This document shows, piece after piece, positions 1 to 5,780 of a stretch of 7,509 nucleotides of DNA (positions are counted from its first letter, which is position 1; every line of letters begins with the position of its first letter). The stretch is from assembly GCA_018894595.1 (NCBI GenBank), contig JAHIPN010000311.1, positions 1 to 7,509 of the forward strand. The letters are read 5' to 3'. This stretch comes from a bacterium (GTDB lineage: Bacteria; Atribacterota; JS1; SB-45; 34-128). A model generated the notes under the pieces. It was given only the letters and a program-made list of their open reading frames with translations. It had not been told where the DNA came from and made no database searches. The translations under genes and the position numbers were made by a program.

Positions 1-255
1 ATCAATATCCCCTCTTGCGACCAAAGCTTTCAATATCGGTACTTGATATTCAGGTCCCCACGCTTTAGGATATTCTCCAACAATTAATTCTACTCCTAAT
101 TCTGCTGCTTTGGCTTGGGCACCTTTCTCCATAGTAAAGTAGAAGGGATCAGCAATACCAGGCATAAAGGCAAATCTCAACTTAGCAGCACATATCGTAG
201 ATGCAAAAGATAAAACTAAACAAATTAACAGTAAAGCAATTATAAACTTTTTCAT
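1..255 (-). CDS. Sugar ABC transporter substrate-binding protein, N-terminal 85 residues (truncated by window edge)
   Basis: Translating the minus strand from the ATG at 255-253 gives 85 codons that stay open to the left edge, so only the N-terminus is present. It begins MKKFIIALLLICLVLSFAST, a classic signal peptide: basic start, hydrophobic core, and a likely signal peptidase I site near the CAA at residues 22-24. The mature part starts KLRFAFMPGIADPFYFTME and continues with an Ala-rich helix and VELIVGEYP. That is the first beta-alpha-beta unit of periplasmic binding proteins of the ribose/xylose type (Peripla_BP_4). In this family the protein captures a sugar outside the membrane and hands it to an ABC permease. 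An AAGGAG sits 7 nt before the ATG, which fixes the start. The permease and ATPase genes would be expected beyond the left edge. The ligand cannot be read from this fragment. The Cys at residue 22 is not in a good lipobox (Ile at -1), so export as a soluble or otherwise anchored protein is more likely than a lipoprotein. Confidence 0.85.
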   Translation of the reverse strand, partial: MKKFIIALLLICLVLSFASTICAAKLRFAFMPGIADPFYFTMEKGAQAKAAELGVELIVGEYPKAWGPEYQVPILKALVARGDID

Positions 256-262
256 TTTTTTT

Positions 263-268
263 CTCCTT
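263..268 (-). promoter_or_regulatory. Ribosome binding site of the sugar-binding protein gene
   Basis: AAGGAG on the minus strand is followed by a run of seven A residues and then the ATG at 255-253. The spacing of 7 nt is optimal and supports that start codon. Confidence 0.85.
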
Positions 269-294
269 AATTAATAATAAATTTACTTCCTTAC

Positions 295-322
295 AATATA
301 GTTTCAAAAACGTTTTTGAAAA
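295..322 (-). promoter_or_regulatory. Candidate promoter of the sugar-binding protein gene, overlapped by an operator-like palindrome
   Basis: On the minus strand TTTTCA (322-317, 4 of 6 matches to the -35 consensus) is separated by 16 nt from TATATT (300-295, 5 of 6 matches to the -10 consensus). Transcription would start near 288, giving a leader of about 30 nt with the AAGGAG ribosome binding site. The perfect palindrome at 302-321 fills the spacer, the usual position for a repressor site that blocks RNA polymerase. The -35 match is weak in this AT-rich DNA, so the promoter call is tentative. Confidence 0.45.
302..321. promoter_or_regulatory. Perfect 20-bp CG-centred palindrome, probable repressor operator
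   Basis: The sequence TTTCAAAAACGTTTTTGAAA is identical on both strands over all 20 bases. Operators of LacI/GalR-family repressors, including CcpA-type cre sites, typically are palindromes with a central CG flanked by A/T runs, and this site has that form. It lies between the -35-like and -10-like elements upstream of the sugar-binding protein gene, so repression of the transporter is the natural inference. No LacI-family gene is present in the window. The nearby ROK regulator is an alternative binder, although ROK operators generally lack this CG core. Confidence 0.6.
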
Positions 323-327
323 ACAAG

Positions 328-342
328 ATAGTAAATTACTAT
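328..342. repeat. Inverted repeat ATAGTAA-A-TTACTAT upstream of the transporter promoter
   Basis: Seven-base arms ATAGTAA and TTACTAT flank a single A and form a perfect inverted repeat 6 bp to the right of the CG-centred palindrome, that is, upstream of it in the direction of transcription. The core TAGTAA/TTACTA is the same half-site found in the inverted repeat over the ROK gene start region (1661-1681), although the spacer there is 7 bp instead of 1. It could be a second ROK-type site, or chance in AT-rich DNA. Confidence 0.35.
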
Positions 343-471
343 TTTTTTCTCCTTTGCTTTCACCTCCTTATTTTTTTTAATCTCTACTCAATGTGAAATT
401 ACCTCGCTTAGTCTTTCCTTGCTTTGCCTCTATATAATATAAAAGAAATTTTCTTAAAAATATAAATTCTC

Positions 472-1641
472 CTAACTGATAAGCCGTTTTAAATTTCTGT
501 ACTCTTTTTTTTCTAACCATTGGATCATCGCATAAATTCCTGCTCCACTTTGTACCGCCTTTGATGAGATACTGGAGAATTGAATATTCACTGCTTGTTC
601 TCCAAATAAATAATGAGATACAATTTCCCTAATAGGTTGAATTAAAGGTTCTCCCAAAACAACCATTTTCCCTCCAATAAATACGGTCTGGGGTCCGATC
701 ATATGAATAGCATTCACAATGGCAGAACCTATCCAGGTTGCTATCTTTTTCACAATTGAATTAGCAATCTGATTATCTTGTTGAAGTAATTCAGCCATTT
801 TTTCTAAACTTTTTACTGACAATCCCTGAGAATTAGCTAAATGTAGTAAGACGTCTACCCCGGCAATATCCTCCAGATACTTAAATTGTCCTTGCTCGTA
901 ACATAGAAAATGTCCGATTTCTCCCACAAAATCGTAAGTACCTTGATAAAGTTCATCATTAATAATGACTCCAGCCCCTATGCCTTCATTTAAAAGAATA
1001 TAGATAAAATTATGTATATTTCTACCACTTCCCAGCCATTTTTCTGCTAAAGCGGAAACATTGGCATCGTTTTCTATCCAGACAGGAATTCCGTATTCCT
1101 TTTGCGCAATACTTCCCAGAGGGACGTCTTTCCATCCTTCAAATTTTGGTGGTTGTTTTACTATTCCAGCCTGGGCATCCAAAGGTCCTGGTATACCAAT
1201 ACCGATTGCCCCAATATCAATTTCCTTTCTTTTTGCATATTCCATTATTTTATTAATATTAGAAAACAAACTGTCAATAACTCCTTCTGGACCGAATTTT
1301 TTATAATCTTCTCCTCTCATGTGAGTAATAATATTCATTCGTGCATCCATTAATAATGTTTCCACCCTTTGCCTGCTGAGATGTACACCTATTGTATAAA
1401 TTGCGTCTGCTTTAATATGGAGAGGAATAGGGGACTTTCCGATATTACCGGTAGAAACTTGATTTGACTCTTCGACAATGCCAGAATCTTTAAACTCTTT
1501 AATGATAGCAGAAACAGTGGTCTTGGTTAAACCAGTCATCCGGGATAACCCTACCCGAGAGATGCCATCCTCTTTTAATAGAAGATGGAGCAATGTAATG
1601 GCATTTTTTATTCGTGTATCTTCCGGTTTTAGAACTAACAT
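472..1641 (-). CDS. ROK-family transcriptional repressor (XylR/NagC type), zinc cysteines missing
   Basis: This 389-residue protein has the two-part plan of ROK repressors, which bind operator DNA and release it on binding a sugar or sugar phosphate. A winged helix-turn-helix covers about residues 12-60, with recognition region LSRMTGLTKTTVSAIIKEF. A sugar-kinase-like domain follows: GIGIPGPLDA at 147-156, the ENDAN motif at 190-194 with the family's conserved Asp192, NEGIGAGVI at 218-226 and GEIGH at 240-244. The N-terminal kinase ATP loop is degenerate (IGVHLSRQRVETL), as expected for a regulator and not a sugar kinase. After GEIGH the usual CxCGxxGC zinc cluster is absent; the chain goes straight to YEQGQFKYLEDIAG. 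The ATG has a modest AAGGA 6 nt upstream. The gene has its own promoter and operator-like repeat, suggesting autoregulation, and stands between the catabolic operon and the transporter gene, both likely targets. The inducer is unknown. Confidence 0.9.
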   Translation of the reverse strand: MLVLKPEDTRIKNAITLLHLLLKEDGISRVGLSRMTGLTKTTVSAIIKEFKDSGIVEESNQVSTGNIGKSPIPLHIKADAIYTIGVHLSRQRVETLLMDARMNIITHMRGEDYKKFGPEGVIDSLFSNINKIMEYAKRKEIDIGAIGIGIPGPLDAQAGIVKQPPKFEGWKDVPLGSIAQKEYGIPVWIENDANVSALAEKWLGSGRNIHNFIYILLNEGIGAGVIINDELYQGTYDFVGEIGHFLCYEQGQFKYLEDIAGVDVLLHLANSQGLSVKSLEKMAELLQQDNQIANSIVKKIATWIGSAIVNAIHMIGPQTVFIGGKMVVLGEPLIQPIREIVSHYLFGEQAVNIQFSSISSKAVQSGAGIYAMIQWLEKKEYRNLKRLIS

Positions 1642-1660
1642 AGAAGTTCCTTAATTTTAA

Positions 1661-1681
1661 TTAGTAAACTATACTTACTAA
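1661..1681. promoter_or_regulatory. Inverted repeat TTAGTAA-N7-TTACTAA, probable ROK operator
   Basis: Perfect 7-bp arms TTAGTAA (1661-1667) and TTACTAA (1675-1681) flank a 7-bp spacer, 21 bp in all. The site starts 2 bp downstream of the -10 box of the ROK promoter and should cover the transcription start, a standard place for autorepression. Known xylR operators of the ROK family in Bacillus begin TTAGT and end ACTAA with similar overall length, and this site has the same outer bases. Binding by the adjacent ROK protein is inferred. Confidence 0.6.
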
Positions 1682-1683
1682 GT

Positions 1684-1712
1684 ATTTTAGCAAGCCTCTA
1701 TTTATTTGTCAA
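1684..1712 (-). promoter_or_regulatory. Sigma-70-type promoter of the ROK regulator gene
   Basis: On the minus strand a perfect -35 box TTGACA (1712-1707) is followed, after exactly 17 nt, by TAAAAT (1689-1684), which matches 5 of 6 bases of the -10 consensus. Transcription would begin near 1677, about 36 nt before the ATG at 1641. This is the best promoter match I found in the window and indicates that the regulator is transcribed independently of the upstream operon. Confidence 0.8.
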
Positions 1713-1813
1713 TAACTTTTAGAAGAATTTTTTTAACTTTTATTAAAGGGTTAATTGGAAAGATAATTCTTTGGGTGAGATTTGGTAATTATGGGTTCGA
1801 TAAAGAAAAATTC

Positions 1814-3082
1814 TTATATTGATTTTGCATTTTTAAGTAAGTATTTTTCAGCTTCTATCGACCACAAACCATTATTTTTTTCTACTATCTTCGCCAATTG
1901 AGTAAATAGAGGGTCAGTCTTTCCTTTTTTCTTAAAATCGGAAATTGCAGTAAGCTCCATCTCAATATTAGTATAGATCAGCTTTTTACTACCTGGTATC
2001 TTGGGCAAATTTAAAGTAGTACTGACCACACTATTTAATCCACCGATATGAGTAATCATCGCAGCTGGGTTGATAATACCCTTCTCCATCATCTGAAGAG
2101 CTTCAATCATGTCCTGAGTATTTCCCCCACTTGTTCCTACAATATGAGTCGAGGCATAATGGACATTATAAAAATTAAGCATTGCCGAAAATTTTGGGTC
2201 ACTTGGACCGGCAAAAAAATTCAAACAGCCATCTTCTGCCAAAATTCTATCACCCTGTTCTACAACTTCTTTTACCGGTGCAAGAACAAATACATCATTG
2301 TATTTTTTACCTCGGGTTATTGAAATAAGATATTCTTCCGGATTTTCTAAATCATTGGTGTTTATATATTTTAATTCAACCCCTCCCTTTTTAGCCTCAT
2401 CTACAGTGTGAATTAAGGAAGCTCTATTCAATCTTACCATATCAATATCAGTAACCACTAATAATTTAGGTCTTCCATCACTATGTAAGGCGTAATCTAT
2501 TACCCCAAGACCCATCGGACCTGCTCCGGCTAAAATTACCATATTCCCATTTTTTACTATTCCCATATTATGAATATATTTACCCTGAGTTGTATGGTAG
2601 GCAGCGTGAAAAGCTCCTATTATGCAAGACATTGGCTCTGCTAAAGACCCGCCGTAAAATGCTTCTCCTTTATATTCTAATAAACAATCCATCTCCATCA
2701 CTTCATTAGGGATGATAATATAAGTAGCATCGCCCCCTATATAAGGAAAAGAATATCCGGGAGCGTGAAGACTCCCTTGATAATTTAGAGCAGGCTGAAT
2801 AGCAAACTTCTGGCCTGATTTGAATTTGTATCGCCACTTTTTACCCACCTCTATAATTTCACCACAAAATTCATGCCCGATTATAACCGGATTATCTGCT
2901 ACATTAGCCGGCACTCTTTTATGATTAGCTCCCTGAACTGCCGCTTTATAAGAAGACATACAAAGACTATCAGAAATAATATGAGCCAGTATCTCGTCAT
3001 CCTTCATAGGATGAAGTTTAAACTCTTCCAGTCTCAAATCATTTTTTCCATATAATCTTACTGCTTTAGTCTTCATTATCAT
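1814..3082 (-). CDS. sorE: L-sorbose-1-phosphate reductase-like zinc-dependent dehydrogenase (SorE type)
   Basis: A 422-residue medium-chain dehydrogenase. SorE enzymes reduce L-sorbose 1-phosphate to D-glucitol 6-phosphate with NAD(P)H in the cytoplasm. The opening MKTKAVRLYGKNDLRLEEF, the SDSLCMSSYKAA stretch and IIGHEFCGEIIEVG resemble SorE-type proteins as I recall them, and the length fits the roughly 410-425 residues usual for them, longer than ordinary alcohol dehydrogenases. Probable catalytic zinc ligands are Cys41, His70/Glu71 and Glu149 (SLAEPMSC). The four-cysteine structural zinc lobe is absent. The Rossmann nucleotide loop is GAGPMG at 186-191. The ATG at 3082 lies only 2 nt after GGGAAG, whereas the ATG at 3076 (Met3) has 8 nt spacing and is probably the true start. 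The gene follows the sorbitol-6-phosphate dehydrogenase-like gene by 22 bp, matching the SorD/SorE pairing in sorbose catabolism. The exact sugar phosphate is unproven; related enzymes act on other ketose or polyol phosphates. Confidence 0.82.
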   Translation of the reverse strand: MIMKTKAVRLYGKNDLRLEEFKLHPMKDDEILAHIISDSLCMSSYKAAVQGANHKRVPANVADNPVIIGHEFCGEIIEVGKKWRYKFKSGQKFAIQPALNYQGSLHAPGYSFPYIGGDATYIIIPNEVMEMDCLLEYKGEAFYGGSLAEPMSCIIGAFHAAYHTTQGKYIHNMGIVKNGNMVILAGAGPMGLGVIDYALHSDGRPKLLVVTDIDMVRLNRASLIHTVDEAKKGGVELKYINTNDLENPEEYLISITRGKKYNDVFVLAPVKEVVEQGDRILAEDGCLNFFAGPSDPKFSAMLNFYNVHYASTHIVGTSGGNTQDMIEALQMMEKGIINPAAMITHIGGLNSVVSTTLNLPKIPGSKKLIYTNIEMELTAISDFKKKGKTDPLFTQLAKIVEKNNGLWSIEAEKYLLKNAKSI

Positions 3083-3104
3083 CGCTTCCCATACTAAAAA
3101 TAAT

Positions 3105-4415
3105 TTATTTCAGCATTACCTGGCCACCGGTTACCGGAATAGCCTGCCCAGTTTCATACTTTTGATCAATTAAATAATAAATGGCTTTTGTTACATCTTC
3201 ACCGGTACAGCCTCTCTTCATGGGAACCTTCGACTCATAGAATCTCTTCACATCTTCAAGGGTCTTTGCACCCGGAACTTTACCGGTCCTAAGGTATTGA
3301 ACAAAAAGACCATTTTCCGGGTCAGCCCATAGGGGACCTTCAAAAAAGTTTCCCGGACAAATGGCATTTACTTTGATGTTGTCATCAACAAGTTCCAAAG
3401 CAAAACTCTGAGTAAGGCCTAAACTTCCAAACTTACTTCCGGTATAAGCGCTATTTTTATTGGAACCTTTAAGCCCGGATTTCGAGTTAATTTGAATAAT
3501 ATCGGTAAAATATTTTTTGCTGGCTAAATTTTGAAGCGCCATAACTTTGGAGGCATGTTTTACACACAGAAAATAACCAAAGTAATTAACTTTATTAACG
3601 AAGGAAAATTCACTAAATTCCATCTCTTTTACGCTGCCAGCTTTTAATACCCCTGCATTACTTATAAAAATATCCATACCACCAACTTTTTTAATAATCT
3701 CATATATCATTTTTTTAACCGAATCTTCATTGGTTACATCTACTTTTATTGCTAAAGCTGTGGTCTTTTTATATTTAATATTTAGTTCCTCTGCCAGCTG
3801 GTTAGCCCCTTTAGCATTAATATCGGCAATAAATACTAAGCATTCTGATTTTGTCAACTCTCTCACTATGCTCTCACCAAAACCTTGAGCCCCTCCGGTC
3901 ACTACTGCTATTTTATTTTTTACTATATTATTCCTATATAATTTTCCCTCATTATAGTACTCTTTCGAACTTCGATTGCATTTATTATCGGTTATTATCT
4001 TTGAATTTTTTTTCTCTATACAGTCTTGGGGTTCGGATTTAATTTTTATACTTTTTGAGATATCTTCAAAATTATTCTTTACGCTTATCGCATCATCATA
4101 AGATTCTCCCAAGTAAAAAATGCCAATATCTTCAAGAATTACGATTTTTGGTTTTTGTTTATATTTCTTAATATAATCTTTAAATTTATTCATTGTATCG
4201 GCAATTATTTTCTCTTTGAGTTGTTCTTTAACGAATAAATCATGGTTTTTTATTTCTTTTAAATAAAGAGGTAATATCTCTTCTGACCTAATTTTATTAA
4301 AAGCAACACCCACTTTTTTTGAATCATCTTCAAATATACTAATATTTCCTTTTTCACCATCAAAGGTTAGCCCGCGTAAAAGTGGGGCAATTGTTTCTAT
4401 ATAGATATTTTTCAT
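3105..4415 (-). CDS. Sorbitol-6-phosphate 2-dehydrogenase-like SDR with a degenerate aldolase-derived N-terminal segment
   Basis: A 436-residue protein whose C-terminal part (about 165-436) is a complete short-chain dehydrogenase: nucleotide loop TGGAQGFG (173-180), NAG (253-255), catalytic Ser311, Tyr324 and Lys328 (YTGSK). The sequences QINSKSGLKGSNKNSAY, VPMKRGC and TGQAIPVTGGQVM closely resemble SrlD/SorD, which oxidise D-glucitol 6-phosphate to D-fructose 6-phosphate. SrlD/SorD are only about 260-267 residues long, so about 165 residues are extra. That part (APLLRGLTFDGEKG, then PKIVILEDIGIFYLGESYDDA at 88-109) recalls the rear part of the class II aldolase half of bifunctional aldolase/dehydrogenases of the RhaD/YuxG kind. 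No zinc-binding His cluster is present (one His, residue 58), so aldolase activity is not expected. Residues 118-165 are a charged, probably flexible linker. GGAGG lies 6 nt before the ATG. The gene is 34 bp after the PHP gene and 22 bp before the SorE-like gene. Confidence 0.85.
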   Translation of the reverse strand: MKNIYIETIAPLLRGLTFDGEKGNISIFEDDSKKVGVAFNKIRSEEILPLYLKEIKNHDLFVKEQLKEKIIADTMNKFKDYIKKYKQKPKIVILEDIGIFYLGESYDDAISVKNNFEDISKSIKIKSEPQDCIEKKNSKIITDNKCNRSSKEYYNEGKLYRNNIVKNKIAVVTGGAQGFGESIVRELTKSECLVFIADINAKGANQLAEELNIKYKKTTALAIKVDVTNEDSVKKMIYEIIKKVGGMDIFISNAGVLKAGSVKEMEFSEFSFVNKVNYFGYFLCVKHASKVMALQNLASKKYFTDIIQINSKSGLKGSNKNSAYTGSKFGSLGLTQSFALELVDDNIKVNAICPGNFFEGPLWADPENGLFVQYLRTGKVPGAKTLEDVKRFYESKVPMKRGCTGEDVTKAIYYLIDQKYETGQAIPVTGGQVMLK

Positions 4416-4421
4416 CTTTCT

Positions 4422-4426
4422 CCTCC
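4422..4426 (-). promoter_or_regulatory. Strong ribosome binding site of the SDR gene
   Basis: GGAGGAG is read on the minus strand with the GGAGG core at 4426-4422, 6 nt before the ATG at 4415-4413. This fixes the start and shows that the N-terminal aldolase-like segment is meant to be translated, not an artefact of a long open frame. Confidence 0.85.
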
Positions 4427-4449
4427 GAAAAATAATATCAAAAAATTAT

Positions 4450-5778
4450 TTAAAAATTTATTTTTTGGTAAACAAGTTCAGGATGTCGACTATCTATTCT
4501 CCTACCAATTTCGCTATATGTTACAATTCGCTCTTTAAGTGATTTGCTTTTTAACGGATTCCTATTATTAAACAAAGCATATTTTTCATCATAATTCGCC
4601 AGTTTTTCATGGGCGATAAGAGCCCAGGTTGCTTCAATTAGATGAGCAAACTCTGGTCTTAGAATTATAGGGTAATTAAAAGATTGTCGTGGGCTGTTTA
4701 TATCCACACCACTTATTTCCATAAGTTCATATTTTTTACAGAGCCTTTGCAAACGTAAAAGCTGGTTAAGAGTATTGCGTGGTGGCATATAAGTAATTGC
4801 CTTAAAACCTATTTTTTTTAATTCAGGAATCAGTTCATTTAAAAAATCATCCTCAAACTTTTCAGCCCTCTTGTCGCCTGTGGGTGAATCAGTCACATCT
4901 CCTAAATAAGCATAAGCAAGGATAGCATTTATAGAATTACTGAACTTTACAGCCTCATATACAGATATGCACTCCTCATAATCAGGTTGAATAAAAATTT
5001 TATCTAAAAAGGAGCTTTTTAATATTCCTAAAAGATCATATAAATAAAATTGATTATTTTCATCTAAGAGAAATTTTTTATTCTTTTCGGAAAGCACTAT
5101 ATCAAGATTATCTTTTAAAAATGAAATAAGTTTTTCCCCTTTCCCCGTTTTTTGAATAATTTTTCTAGCAAAGGCAAAAAGAATATGACGTTCGGTAATA
5201 CTCCCGCCTTCTTTTGCCTGGGAAATTTTATAAACCTCTTTATTAAAATCAATCTCTTCCATTCTATAACTTTTTATTAAATTATTTAGTTTAGCCAGTA
5301 TTTTTTTATTTCTCTTATTCCGGGCACCCTGTATTGGATTTAAAAATTTCTTAGCTTCTGGTAACTTTGATTCAGGAATACCATGAATAGCAATATAACC
5401 TATATTTTTAGAATCCGGATTATTCAGTTTTCTTCCTTCAACTATAGTTCCGGAAAAATTTACCCGTAATTCAAATCCTACAGTTGAGGCAATACCAATT
5501 ATCTTACAAGCCTCTATCATTTCCTTACAACCGGAAACAGAATCATGATCCATAATCCCCACAGCCTGAAGACCAGCCTTCCAGGCTAGATAAGCAGCCA
5601 TTGATGGTGAATAAGGACTAAAAGAATAGATAGTATGCACATGATTATTCACTTCTTCTGTTTTTTTGAACTGTTCTTTTTCTATTTCTATTAATTTATA
5701 GAGTTTATCTAATCCAAAAAGTCTGGAGCTTTTATTACTGCTATTTAGTTCCTGAATAATTTTAACCTTCAATAACAA
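4450..5778 (-). CDS. PHP-domain metal-dependent hydrolase, substrate unknown
   Basis: A 442-residue protein with a PHP (polymerase and histidinol phosphatase) fold, whose members hydrolyse phosphoesters at a two- or three-metal site. Visible motifs are His46-Val-His48-Thr (NNHVHT), MDHDS at 76-80, Glu103 in GFELR, a possible His132 in YIAIHG, His198 in ITERHILFAFA, and Asp359 in SGVDINSP. The order resembles YciV/TrpH-type nucleotide phosphatases, but those are about 280-300 residues; here residues 105-195 and 205-345 hold long Lys-rich insertions. The last motif, normally GSDAH, reads GVDIN, so the usual His is Asn. The coding frame opens 2 bp after the E1 stop, so the gene is almost certainly cotranscribed. 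The start is uncertain: TTG at 5778 is used here, but the AAGGAG at 5805-5800 is 21 nt away and sits 6 nt before an in-frame ATT at 5793. A sugar-phosphate or phosphonucleotide phosphatase role is possible but inferred only from fold and neighbours. Confidence 0.8.
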   Translation of the reverse strand: MLLKVKIIQELNSSNKSSRLFGLDKLYKLIEIEKEQFKKTEEVNNHVHTIYSFSPYSPSMAAYLAWKAGLQAVGIMDHDSVSGCKEMIEACKIIGIASTVGFELRVNFSGTIVEGRKLNNPDSKNIGYIAIHGIPESKLPEAKKFLNPIQGARNKRNKKILAKLNNLIKSYRMEEIDFNKEVYKISQAKEGGSITERHILFAFARKIIQKTGKGEKLISFLKDNLDIVLSEKNKKFLLDENNQFYLYDLLGILKSSFLDKIFIQPDYEECISVYEAVKFSNSINAILAYAYLGDVTDSPTGDKRAEKFEDDFLNELIPELKKIGFKAITYMPPRNTLNQLLRLQRLCKKYELMEISGVDINSPRQSFNYPIILRPEFAHLIEATWALIAHEKLANYDEKYALFNNRNPLKSKSLKERIVTYSEIGRRIDSRHPELVYQKINF

Positions 5779-5780
5779 TT

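Noticed and set aside
180..200. Lipoprotein signal in the sugar-binding protein (Cys at residue 22)
   Set aside because: The residues before Cys are Ser-Thr-Ile; Ile at -1 does not fit the lipobox, which needs Gly, Ala or Ser there.
443..455. AAGAAA/TTTCTT inverted repeat after the ROK gene as a terminator
   Set aside because: The stem is only six A/T-rich pairs with almost no loop and no GC pairs to stabilise it, so it is not a credible intrinsic terminator.
1061..1353. Two plus-strand open frames of 81 and 83 codons
   Set aside because: Both lie opposite the well-supported ROK coding sequence, overlap each other, have no recognisable motif and read as antisense shadows.
1757..1775. AAAGA-TAAT-TCTTT hairpin after the SorE-like gene as operon terminator
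   Set aside because: Five weak pairs with no following U-run on the minus strand; I see no convincing terminator in the 172-bp gap.
2048..3055. Plus-strand open frames at 2048-2323 and 2873-3055
   Set aside because: They are antisense to the SorE-like gene, and neither shows family motifs.
3851..4042. Plus-strand open frame rich in Leu, Ser and Tyr
   Set aside because: It is the antisense of the Lys/Asn/Ser-rich linker of the SDR; the composition is explained by that.
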